The translations under genes were made by a program, and so were the position numbers. Below, in pieces: positions 41,138 to 48,958 of a stretch of DNA of 64,000 bases (position 1 is its first letter; every line of letters begins with the position of its first letter). The notes below the pieces were generated by a model that saw only the letters and a list, made by a program, of their open reading frames with translations, was not told the origin of the DNA and did no database searches. Source of the stretch: Pseudomonas sp. PD9R (GTDB lineage Bacteria; Pseudomonadota; Gammaproteobacteria; Pseudomonadales; Pseudomonadaceae); NCBI RefSeq assembly GCF_019200975.1, contig NZ_JAHTMR010000007.1, positions 1-64,000 on the forward strand, written 5' to 3'.

Positions 41138-41473
41138 TTAGCCACGCGCGGGCCGCCAGTAAATGCGGATATTGCCATCCATTCCCTGCCGGTAAACGGT
41201 GTATGGCAAGACCACGGTATCCAGTGCACCAGAAAGGGCCAGATCCAGCAAAACCAGCGGCACGAGGATTCCCGTGGGATCGGGCGGTGCGTTCAATGCG
41301 CAAAAATCGTAGGCCAGGCCGCTGTAGATCCTGGGAATGGACTGGCAGTAGGTCTTTTGCCTTCGAAGCCCCTGGGCCGCCTCCGCCTCATCCTGTAAAA
41401 CCGTTGCGACGGTTCCACACCCCGTCAACGCCAGTGTGATAGCACCTGATGCCACTGCAGTTTTGATTGTCAA
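41138..41473 (-). CDS. YceK/YidQ-type small lipoprotein
   Basis: A 111-residue lipoprotein of the YceK (DUF1375) type. I use the TTG start because GGAGG lies 7 bases upstream and because the reading from there gives a signal peptide TIKTAVASGAITLALTGC with lipobox LTGC. The mature part RIYSGLAYDFCALN and VLLDLALSGALDTVVLPYTV is the family signature (inferred hydrophobic segment). No function is established. It sits between the kinase block and the carbamoyltransferase gene. Confidence 0.75.
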   Translation of the reverse strand: MTIKTAVASGAITLALTGCGTVATVLQDEAEAAQGLRRQKTYCQSIPRIYSGLAYDFCALNAPPDPTGILVPLVLLDLALSGALDTVVLPYTVYRQGMDGNIRIYWRPARG

Positions 41474-41601
41474 AGTCCGCCCTCCGAGAACGTCAGGGCA
41501 AACTAGCATCGGGGTGAATCGGGCCACAGTTCATGGCTTCCGAAGATCGCGTAGGACGGTTCATAAAAACTTGTCCGCAATCTCGGCCGGCTGCTCCGGC
41601 C

Positions 41602-41680
41602 CGTTCGCGAGCAAGCTCGCACACAATGAATCATGCGTTCGACACTAAGACACTGTGGGAGCGAGCTTGCTCGCGATAGG
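41602..41680. repeat. REPIN of the GAGCAAGCTCGC type
   Basis: TTCGCGAGCAAGCTCGC and GCGAGCTTGCTCGCGA face each other across about 50 bases. One flank (TGTGGGAGC) matches the REP group at 48.8 kb; the other is degenerate. Confidence 0.75.
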
Positions 41681-41694
41681 ACCGAAGGTCCGGT

Positions 41695-43146
41695 TCAGAC
41701 AGCGCCAGAGGTATCTTTGGGAAGTCGCTGGTCGATGACTTGATAGAGAGCGCAACTCTCCGGCCAGTTCCGCATGAACCTCGCTCGATCCCGCGCATAC
41801 GCCGGACCAAAGCTGCCGGGCGAGCTGTGCTGACACATCGAATCAAGGTCAATCAGCGCCCAACGATCATCCTGCCAGAACAAGTTGTGGCCCTTGAAAT
41901 CGCCATGGCTGATGCGTAAACGAATCAGCTCGGCAAACAAGTGATCCAGCGCCGCCAGCTCCACTTCGGGCGCGTCGCCGCCTTCAACGTAAGGCGCAAA
42001 GCGTTCGATGATATCCGGCCCCGGCAGGTACTCGGTGACCAGATAAGCCCGGCCGCGCAACCAGAGAAAACGTTTTTCCAGTAATGCCAGCGGCTTGGGC
42101 GTGGCGATACCGAGGAATGCCAGGCGATTGCCTTCACGCCATGAATGCCAGGCACGGCTCGGGCGCCAGAAGCGTTTGAGCCAATGAGCGAAGCCTTTGA
42201 TGTTGTAGCGCTTGATCACCAGAGCACGACCATCCACCTCGACCTTGCCGACGCTCGCCGCGCCGCCCGTCTTGTACAGATGGCCCTGATCGAGCAAGGC
42301 ATCGGCCTGCGCCAACACCGGCATCATTGCCACTTCTTCCTCGCGACGAATAGCCTGCAACCCGAATGCGCCGCGCTGGACGCTGAACAGCGTGCATTCG
42401 CGACCGACCTTGATCAGGAAGTCTTTGAGACGCCAGTTGCGGACCTTGTCGATCTGCTTCTGCAACGCCTCCATGGGCAAGGCGTGCTCACCGTTGCTTA
42501 ACAAGTAGTACACCAGCAATTCTTCGGTGAACGGCTCCAGCGACTTGGGCAACTGGGCAAAAAACACACCGAGATTTTCCAGGACTTTTTGCCGCGACAA
42601 CGGCTGGCCTGGCGTTTCGCTGCAGATCCCGCCGCCATCGATCAAATAAAGCCGATTGCCCTGGCGCAACAGGTTGTCCAGGTGCAGGTCTTCTTGCCAC
42701 AGGCCTTTGCGGTGCATTTGGCCAATGGCGCCCAACGCCTCCGCCAATACGGCCCCCTGCATATCCGCCAGCACCGGTAAGTGTTCGACCTGTTTCCAGG
42801 TATCGCCCAGGCTTTCGGCGCCTTCGATGAACTCGAACAGCAGCCAGCCACCTTCGCCGTCCTTCAAGCCATCTACCAACAGTTTCGGGGTGGTCAGGCC
42901 CTGATCGGCCAGCAATCGCACGCCATCACGCTCACGCTGAAAATGCCGCGCCGCTTTACTGCCGACCAGCAACTTGGCCAACACCGGACGGCCGCGCCAG
43001 ACACCGGCACCGACATAACGCTGCCCAGGCAGCACCCGCAACAGGCTCAGCAGTTGCAAATCGGCTGGCCCGGCAGCATCGGCCAGCGAAAGGCTCAGCG
43101 GCAGGCTCGGGCTACGGCCAGCGTTTCTAAGTTCGGACAAACGCAT
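41695..43146 (-). CDS. Tandem LPS kinase-like protein (PA5006-like)
   Basis: A 483-residue protein with two kinase-like domains in a row. The first (about 45-215) has KLLVGSKAARHFQRERDG, QEDLHLDNLLRQGNRLYLID (HxDN-type loop). The second (about 265-475) has VDGRALVIKRYNIKGFAHWL, RISHGDFKGHNLFWQDDRWA and ALIDLDSMC, with an intact catalytic Asp. InaA/WaaP-type folds phosphorylate core heptoses. Its target is not known; WapQ/PA5006-type genes are reported as kinases acting in inner core phosphorylation. The ATG at 43146 overlaps the stop of the upstream kinase gene (TGATG). Confidence 0.82.
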   Translation of the reverse strand: MRLSELRNAGRSPSLPLSLSLADAAGPADLQLLSLLRVLPGQRYVGAGVWRGRPVLAKLLVGSKAARHFQRERDGVRLLADQGLTTPKLLVDGLKDGEGGWLLFEFIEGAESLGDTWKQVEHLPVLADMQGAVLAEALGAIGQMHRKGLWQEDLHLDNLLRQGNRLYLIDGGGICSETPGQPLSRQKVLENLGVFFAQLPKSLEPFTEELLVYYLLSNGEHALPMEALQKQIDKVRNWRLKDFLIKVGRECTLFSVQRGAFGLQAIRREEEVAMMPVLAQADALLDQGHLYKTGGAASVGKVEVDGRALVIKRYNIKGFAHWLKRFWRPSRAWHSWREGNRLAFLGIATPKPLALLEKRFLWLRGRAYLVTEYLPGPDIIERFAPYVEGGDAPEVELAALDHLFAELIRLRISHGDFKGHNLFWQDDRWALIDLDSMCQHSSPGSFGPAYARDRARFMRNWPESCALYQVIDQRLPKDTSGAV

Positions 43147-43898
43147 CAGCGTTTCTCCTTGTGGCCGCGCCGCGCAGTCAAACGCGCCAGCCAGCTGTCG
43201 ATCAGCGAACTGTCCTGCGATTGATCCAGATAAGCCGCCAACATTTCGCGCAACTGTGCCTCGCTCCACTCCGGCGCCCGACGCAGCAACGGCTCCAGAT
43301 CCTTGACCCGATCACGCTGACCGAACAGCAACGCCCGGGTCTTTTCCAGGTCGATCAGTTGAGCCTCATAGCCGTCGCCAGTGGCCCGAAGAAATATGTG
43401 TTTGGGATAAAAGCAGCCGTGCACCTGACGCCGACTGTGCAGCAGCCGCGCCAGTTGCCCGCAGGCACGCAGGATGGCTGAGTGTTGCGCCTCGCTGAGA
43501 TCCGACCAACGCTGCAGCAGCGAGTCCAGATCATCCCAGCCGTCCAGCGCGCGCGTCAGCAGAATCGCCCGGACTTCGCCACCGACTTTGCGCTGACCGA
43601 AGAACACCGCTTTGAGCGCCGGAATATCGAGCTTTTCATAGCGGCTGATACTGCGAAATTCGCGGGCAAAACTTGGCTCGCCAAACGGCGCATACAGGGT
43701 ATGCATCAAGTAGTTGCTCTGGCGCTTGAGGTAGAAGCCATGACCTTCCAGATCCAGTCGAAACACACTGCTCCAGCCACCGCGAACGGCGTTGGGTTCA
43801 TCCACGGCATCGAGTTGCCGAGTCCAGAGCGCATCGAAAGTGCCAAGACCATGGCGTTCAAGCAGCGCACGGTCTTCGGCAGCCAGGAAATCAGTCAT
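43146..43898 (-). CDS. wapQ: LPS kinase-like protein (WapQ/PA5007-like), unusual catalytic loop
   Basis: A 250-residue InaA/WaaP-type kinase-like protein. The ATP-binding lysine region is FRLDLEGHGFYLKRQSNY and the metal-binding segment QLIDLEKTRALLFGQ. The catalytic loop reads QVHGCFYPKHIFLR: a Cys stands where kinases have the catalytic Asp (HxD), so it may be inactive or use another residue. The start (MTDFLAAEDRALLER) overlaps the stop of wapP by four bases. Part of the coupled kinase series. Confidence 0.82.
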   Translation of the reverse strand: MTDFLAAEDRALLERHGLGTFDALWTRQLDAVDEPNAVRGGWSSVFRLDLEGHGFYLKRQSNYLMHTLYAPFGEPSFAREFRSISRYEKLDIPALKAVFFGQRKVGGEVRAILLTRALDGWDDLDSLLQRWSDLSEAQHSAILRACGQLARLLHSRRQVHGCFYPKHIFLRATGDGYEAQLIDLEKTRALLFGQRDRVKDLEPLLRRAPEWSEAQLREMLAAYLDQSQDSSLIDSWLARLTARRGHKEKR

Positions 43899-44629
43899 TC
43901 GCGTCCCTCGAAAAATCTCACCACGTGCCGGATCCGTTTTTTGTCGGCGGCGTTGAGCCGGGTCCGTTGGCGGTATTGCAGGTAAAAGCGCAAGCGCTGG
44001 GTGGCCGACAGATGATACTTGGCGACCTTGTCGAGACATGCCAGGTCCTTGGTGATGCGGTACTTGAGCCAGAAACCGCGCCAGAAATCACCGTTGGGGC
44101 AGTCGATCAGGAACAGTCTGGCCTGATCGTCGATCAGCAAATTGCGCCACTTCAAGTCGTTATGGGTAAAACGATGATCGTGCATGGTTCGGGTGTAGCC
44201 GGCCAACTGGCGGCTTACGTTGTCGACCCAGACGCGATCCGCAAGCTTCGGATCATGACGGTCAGCCAGTGCTGACAAGTCTTCGGTATGCGGCAGTTCA
44301 CGCGTGATCATCGCCCCGCGATCGTAGGCCGCCCCCCGACGCTCCAGGCCCCAGGCCACCACTTCAGCGGTGGGAATGCCCCATTTGGCAAAGCGTTTTA
44401 GGTTCTGCCATTCCATTTTCACCCTCGGTTTGCCGAGGTAGCGGCGCAGGCCTTTGCCCGCGCCGACGTAGCGTTTGACGTAATAGTTGACGCCATTGCG
44501 CTGAACGCGAATGACCTCGGACAGCGGATCACGGGTCAAGCGTTCGCCCTCAAGCGCAAACACGGCTTCAAGACTGCCAAAATCTTCTGCCAGATCGCTG
44601 TAAGCAGGCTCCAGTGTCCAACCCGCCAT
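43895..44629 (-). CDS. wapP: LPS core kinase WapP
   Basis: A 244-residue kinase of the WaaP/RIO-like fold, syntenic with PA5008 (wapP). It has GVNYYVKRYVGAGKGLRRYLG (ATP Lys), the catalytic loop RFTHNDLKWRNLLIDDQARL and metal-binding FLIDCPNGDF. It should phosphorylate inner-core heptose. Translation is coupled: its ATG overlaps the waaP stop (TGATG), and its stop overlaps the next start (ATGA). Confidence 0.88.
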   Translation of the reverse strand: MAGWTLEPAYSDLAEDFGSLEAVFALEGERLTRDPLSEVIRVQRNGVNYYVKRYVGAGKGLRRYLGKPRVKMEWQNLKRFAKWGIPTAEVVAWGLERRGAAYDRGAMITRELPHTEDLSALADRHDPKLADRVWVDNVSRQLAGYTRTMHDHRFTHNDLKWRNLLIDDQARLFLIDCPNGDFWRGFWLKYRITKDLACLDKVAKYHLSATQRLRFYLQYRQRTRLNAADKKRIRHVVRFFEGRE

Positions 44630-45435
44630 CAGAGCGCATCTCCGTATCGCTGCTTACGATCGTAGAGCTTGTTGGCCTTGCCTTCGAGCCAGGACAGCAA
44701 TCCGGCTTCCTCGGCGAGAATTTGCCGCAGCGGCTGCTGGAAGTAGCCCTTGAGAAAACGCATTTTGTCGCGCTGGGTCAGGCCGATGTCCAGGGCCGAA
44801 AAGTACAGCGCTGCCAGATCCTTGTTACGCCAGCGCTGGGTGATCGCCGGACGGGTCTGAGCCCGGTGCAAATCGATCACAGAAAGCTTGAATTCATCAG
44901 CCGTCACCGGTTTGTCGGTGTGCAGCAGGAAGTGGCAAATGTAGCAGTCGCGATGGTTGACCCCGGCGCGGTGCATCATGCCGGTCATGCGCGCCACTTC
45001 GGCGATCAGCGCGCGTTTGAGCTTGGGATCCGGCGGATTTTTGAGCCAATCGATGCTGAAGTCTTCGAGACTGACCGTCGGTGCCAGTTCTTCGGTGACG
45101 ATGAACGAGTGCTGATCCGCCGGATTACTGCCCTTCTCACCGTAGGCCACGGCGGTCATGGTCGGCACGCCGACTTCCTGCAGACGCTGAATCGCCTTCC
45201 ACTCCTGACCCGCGCCGAGTACCGGCAGCTTGGCGGTGAGCAGGTTCTTGAAGATCTCGCCCCAGCCGATGCCGCGGTGAATTTTCACGAAAAACCCGTT
45301 GCCATCCACTTCAGTGCGCAAGGTACGGCGAGCTTCAAGTTCGCGGTACACCTCGCCTTGCAGCCCCTCGACTTCGGCGAACGGATCGCGCCCATCCCAA
45401 AGGCTCTTGAAGGGTTCAGCCAGCATCAACTTCAT
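44629..45435 (-). CDS. waaP: LPS core heptose(I) kinase WaaP
   Basis: WaaP (268 residues) phosphorylates O4 of inner-core heptose I, essential in P. aeruginosa for LPS transport. Visible motifs are GNGFFVKIHRGIGWGEIFKN, the catalytic loop VNHRDCYICHFLLHTDK and LSVIDLHRAQTRPAI. The ATG at 45435 overlaps the stop of waaG by four bases; an internal ATG (MLAEPF) three codons later is possible. Confidence 0.95.
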   Translation of the reverse strand: MKLMLAEPFKSLWDGRDPFAEVEGLQGEVYRELEARRTLRTEVDGNGFFVKIHRGIGWGEIFKNLLTAKLPVLGAGQEWKAIQRLQEVGVPTMTAVAYGEKGSNPADQHSFIVTEELAPTVSLEDFSIDWLKNPPDPKLKRALIAEVARMTGMMHRAGVNHRDCYICHFLLHTDKPVTADEFKLSVIDLHRAQTRPAITQRWRNKDLAALYFSALDIGLTQRDKMRFLKGYFQQPLRQILAEEAGLLSWLEGKANKLYDRKQRYGDAL

Positions 45436-46556
45436 TCAGCGTGCTCCGCCAGAATCACATCAGCCGCGTGTTGCGGCATGCTATAGAGGTCGGCCGTCTC
45501 GGCGTAAGCCAGACCGTTGCGGCTCCAGGCCGCCCGTGCTTGAGCGTCGTTCAACATGCCGGTCAGATATTGCGTCAATTGCGCCTGTTCGAACGGCTCA
45601 TCCAGCACCAGGCCAGCATCGGCCTCGGCAATGTAATGCGCGTAACCGCAAACCGCACTTACCAGCACCGGCAAACCGGCCACCAACGCTTCAAGCAGCA
45701 CAGTACCGGTGTTTTCGTTGTAGGCCGGGTGGATCAACAGGTCGGCGCCGAGCAGGAAGCGCGGGATATCGCTGCGCCCCTTGAGGAACGTCACGTTATC
45801 GCCAAGCCCCAATGTGGCGCTCTGCATCTGGAATAACTTGGGGTCGTCCTGGCCAATTACAAACAGCCGGGTGCGCTTCTTCAGATCAGCGGGCAATGCC
45901 GCCAGTGCCTTGAGGCTGCGGTCCACGCCTTTGGTCTTGAACCCGGAGCCGATCTGCACCAGCAGCAATTCATCGTCCTTCAGGTTGAATTCAGCGCGGA
46001 ACCCGGCACGAATTTCGTCCGCATCCGGTGGCCGGCGACGGTCCTGGGCAATGCCCGGAGGCAGCAAATGGAAGCGTTTTAGCGGCGTGTCGTAATGCTT
46101 GATGAACAACGGCTGTTGCACTTCGGAAATCATCAGCACTTCGGTTTTGGCGTCCTTGGCGAACACCGCGCGCTCATACTCGGCGAAGTGGCGATAGCGG
46201 CCCCAACGACGGTACAGCGAATTACGCAGGTTTTGCGCCTTGTCTTCAAAACAGCCGTCGGCGGCGTAGTAGACGTCCAGGCCCGGCATCTTGTTGAAGC
46301 CGATCAGGCGATCGACCGGACGCTTGGCCAGGTCCGCTTCCATCCACTCACTGAGTTTCTCGTTGCGACGATGGTTGAAGAACGCCTTGACCGGCGCCAC
46401 CAGCACTTCGAAGCCCGGCGGTACATCGCCTTCCCAGATCAGCGTATAGACACGGATCTGGTGCCCACGCTTTTGGCATTCCAGGGCAATGCGCATGAAG
46501 TCGCGCTGCAAGCCACCGAAGGGAAAATATTTGTACAGGACAAATGCCAATTGCAT
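45432..46556 (-). CDS. waaG: LPS core glycosyltransferase WaaG
   Basis: A 374-residue GT-B family 4 transferase that adds the first outer-core hexose to heptose II (galactosamine in P. aeruginosa, glucose in E. coli). Characteristic segments are FVLYKYFPFGGLQRDFMRI, VGSGFKTKGVDRSLKALA-like donor region (QIGSGFKTKGVDRSL), and NENTGTVLLEALVAGLPVLV with the E-X7-E motif. It follows waaC with a stop/start overlap of one base. Confidence 0.95.
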   Translation of the reverse strand: MQLAFVLYKYFPFGGLQRDFMRIALECQKRGHQIRVYTLIWEGDVPPGFEVLVAPVKAFFNHRRNEKLSEWMEADLAKRPVDRLIGFNKMPGLDVYYAADGCFEDKAQNLRNSLYRRWGRYRHFAEYERAVFAKDAKTEVLMISEVQQPLFIKHYDTPLKRFHLLPPGIAQDRRRPPDADEIRAGFRAEFNLKDDELLLVQIGSGFKTKGVDRSLKALAALPADLKKRTRLFVIGQDDPKLFQMQSATLGLGDNVTFLKGRSDIPRFLLGADLLIHPAYNENTGTVLLEALVAGLPVLVSAVCGYAHYIAEADAGLVLDEPFEQAQLTQYLTGMLNDAQARAAWSRNGLAYAETADLYSMPQHAADVILAEHAE

Positions 46557-47617
46557 CAGCGCAGCTCCTCAGCCAGTAACAAAGTGCTCAGTCGAGTCGC
46601 GACACGCTCTGGATTCAAACGCGTGAAGCACAGTGGCCACTCGCGTTTCAGGTCGAACCGGCGGGCATCTTCGGCCGTCGGTTGATAGGTGCATTTCTTT
46701 TGCAGGCAGGGCGCGCAGGGGAAATCGCTGGCCAGATGAATCTGCGACTTGCCGTAAGCGCCCGTCAGGCCGGGATTGGTCGGGCCGAAAAGCGACAAGG
46801 TCGGTACATCCAGCGCCGCCGCCAAGTGACCGAGGCCCGTGTCCACCGCGACGCAGGCTGCCGCGCTGGCCAGCACTTTGCCGACGCCCGCCAGATTCAG
46901 CTTGGGCAGTACTTCAACGTGCTTCATGTCTTTGGCGATGCGTTCGGCGCGGGCCTTCTCGATCGGGTTGCCCCACGGCAACTTCACGCCGACACCGAGG
47001 TAACCGACACGCTCGGCCAGTTCGCGCCAATAGGCTTCCGGCCAGTGTTTGGTGTCCCAGGTGGTGCCGTGCAGAAACAGCACATAAGGGTTCCTGCGCG
47101 GCAATTCCACCAGACGCTCGACGCTCAGACCGTAATCGCCCAGACCTTTGGGCAAGTCATAACCCAAGGCGACGGCGAACAGCTGACGCACCCGCTCCAC
47201 CGCGTGCTGTCCACGGGCCACGGCCAGTCGCCGGGAATAAAAGCGTGCGGCAATCGGTTCGCGAGCGGAGTGCTTGTCGAGCCCGGCAACCGGTGCTTTG
47301 ACATAGCGGGTCAGCAACGCACTTTTCAGCAAACCCTGGGCATCGATGACCAAATCATATTTGGTCGCGCGAACGCTTTGCTTGAAGCGCTTCCACTCGC
47401 CACTCTTGATGGTTTGCCAGATGTTCTTGCGCCAGCGACGGATCGCCACGGGAATCACCTTGCCCACCGCCGGGTGCCACTTCGGGATTTCGGCGAAGCC
47501 TTCTTCCACCACCCAGTCGAACTTGATGCCGGGAATCGCCCGCGCCGCGTCAGTCAGCGCTGGCAGCGCGTGAATCACGTCGCCCAGCGATGAAGTCTTG
47601 ATCAGCAGTACCCGCAA
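46556..47617 (-). CDS. waaC: LPS heptosyltransferase I WaaC
   Basis: WaaC (353 residues) transfers the first L-glycero-D-manno-heptose from ADP-heptose to Kdo. It begins RVLLIKTSSLGDVIHALPAL and has HGTTWDTKHWPEAYW and the ADP-heptose site AAACVAVDTGLGHLAAALDVP. The start is TTG, with only one base between the waaF stop TAG and this codon; a GAGG in the end of waaF is 9 bases upstream. Translation of waaC should therefore depend on that of waaF. Confidence 0.95.
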   Translation of the reverse strand: MRVLLIKTSSLGDVIHALPALTDAARAIPGIKFDWVVEEGFAEIPKWHPAVGKVIPVAIRRWRKNIWQTIKSGEWKRFKQSVRATKYDLVIDAQGLLKSALLTRYVKAPVAGLDKHSAREPIAARFYSRRLAVARGQHAVERVRQLFAVALGYDLPKGLGDYGLSVERLVELPRRNPYVLFLHGTTWDTKHWPEAYWRELAERVGYLGVGVKLPWGNPIEKARAERIAKDMKHVEVLPKLNLAGVGKVLASAAACVAVDTGLGHLAAALDVPTLSLFGPTNPGLTGAYGKSQIHLASDFPCAPCLQKKCTYQPTAEDARRFDLKREWPLCFTRLNPERVATRLSTLLLAEELR

Positions 47618-47618
47618 A

Positions 47619-48653
47619 CTATTTGACCTCGACCACAGTGCCTTGCAACCGCTGCAAGGCTTCGTTCACTGCTTGCGGCATCAGTTGGCGCAAGCAGTTG
47701 TAATGGCCGAAGCGGCACGTGCGGTCGAAGCATGGACTGCATTCGATGCCCAGTCGCACGATCTCCACGTGCTCGGCCAGCGGCGGCGTGAAACCTGGCG
47801 ACGTCGAGCCGTAGACCGCCACCAGCGGGCGATTCAGTGCGGCGGCAACGTGCATCAGGCCGGAATCGTTGGACACCACCGAGTCGGCGCAGGACAACAG
47901 GTCGATAGCCTCGGCCAGCGAGGTACCGCCACTGAGGTTCACCGACTCTTCACGCAAACCGGGGATCAACCGAGAGCGGATGTCTTCGCCCACGGCGTGA
48001 TCGTTTTTCGAACCGAACAGCCAGACTTGCCAGCCTTCGCGGATCTTCGCTTCGGCGACCTTGGCGTAGTGCTCGGACGGCCAGCGCTTGGACTCGCCAA
48101 ACTCGGCGCCGGGGCACAGCGCCAATACCGGGCGATCCAGCGCCAGACCGAACTTGGCCAGCGCGGCTTCGCGGGTCACCGGGTCGATCTGCAGGCTTGG
48201 GCGCGGGTAAGGTGTCGGCAATTCAGAACCGGGCTCATACGCCAGGGCCATGAAGCGCTCGATCATCAGCGGGTAACGTTCTTTGTCCAGCGTACGCACG
48301 TCATTGAGCAGGCCGTAACGGAACTCACCACGCCAACCGGTGCGCTTGGGAATGCCGGCAAAGAACGGCACCAATGCCGACTTCAGGGAATTGGGTAGCA
48401 GGATCGCCTGGTCGTACTGGCCAGCCAGGGATTTACCGATGCGCCGACGCGTTGCCAGCTCCAGTGCGCCATGGCCGAGCGGGAAGCTCAAGGCCTGGCG
48501 GACTTCGGGCATGCGCTCAAGAATCGGCCGGCTCCACTCGGGGGCCAGTACGTCGATTTCGCATTGCGGGTGGCGTTGCTTGAGACACTGAAACAGTGTC
48601 TGCGCCATCACCATGTCACCGACCCAACTGGGCCCAACGATCAGAATTTTCAT
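47619..48653 (-). CDS. waaF: LPS heptosyltransferase II WaaF
   Basis: WaaF (344 residues) adds heptose II to heptose I. It starts MKILIVGPSWVGDMVMAQTL, has PGAEFGESKRWPSEHYAKVA and the ADP-heptose site CADSVVSNDSGLMHVAAALN with PLVAVYGSTSPGFTPP. I use this ATG rather than an upstream open-frame extension of 38 codons. It heads the minus-strand core operon. In PAO1, ilvE lies upstream; here the 305-base gap holds only REP elements. Confidence 0.96.
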   Translation of the reverse strand: MKILIVGPSWVGDMVMAQTLFQCLKQRHPQCEIDVLAPEWSRPILERMPEVRQALSFPLGHGALELATRRRIGKSLAGQYDQAILLPNSLKSALVPFFAGIPKRTGWRGEFRYGLLNDVRTLDKERYPLMIERFMALAYEPGSELPTPYPRPSLQIDPVTREAALAKFGLALDRPVLALCPGAEFGESKRWPSEHYAKVAEAKIREGWQVWLFGSKNDHAVGEDIRSRLIPGLREESVNLSGGTSLAEAIDLLSCADSVVSNDSGLMHVAAALNRPLVAVYGSTSPGFTPPLAEHVEIVRLGIECSPCFDRTCRFGHYNCLRQLMPQAVNEALQRLQGTVVEVK

Positions 48654-48765
48654 GTGGTTTCCAAAAACGAACCGGGGAGGCCTACGCCTCCCCGCCTCGA
48701 GAATCTCTGCGGGGGCAACGCACGCTTGCGATGGGTCATCACCTTCAACATTGCTGTCGACTGTC

Positions 48766-48933
48766 ACTCCGCTATCGCGAGCAAGCTCGCTCCCACATTG
48801 GGTATTGGTGCCTCAACCTACAAATCACCACTAATCCCTGTGGGAGCGTGGCTTGCCCGCGATGAGGCCGTCACATCCGACAATGATGGTGACTGACACT
48901 CCGCTATCGCGGGCAAGCCACGCTCCCACAGGG
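48766..48933. repeat. Cluster of three REP copies between waaF and glnE
   Basis: Three copies of a REP of the CTATCGCGAGCAAGCTCGCTCCCACA type lie in tandem and inverted order, with arms GCAAGCTCGCTCCCACA (48781), TGTGGGAGCGTGGCTTGCCCGC (48840) and GCGGGCAAGCCACGCTCCCACA (48909). The outer two are also flanked by a direct repeat GACTGxCACTCCGCTATCGCG. Nothing else is seen in this 305-base gap. Confidence 0.85.
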
Positions 48934-48958
48934 TACTCAGCGTTTCAAAAATCCGGCT

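Noticed and set aside
48766..48933. Possible CRISPR-like array
   Set aside because: Repeats are inverted and palindromic REP elements, with unequal spacing and no cas genes.
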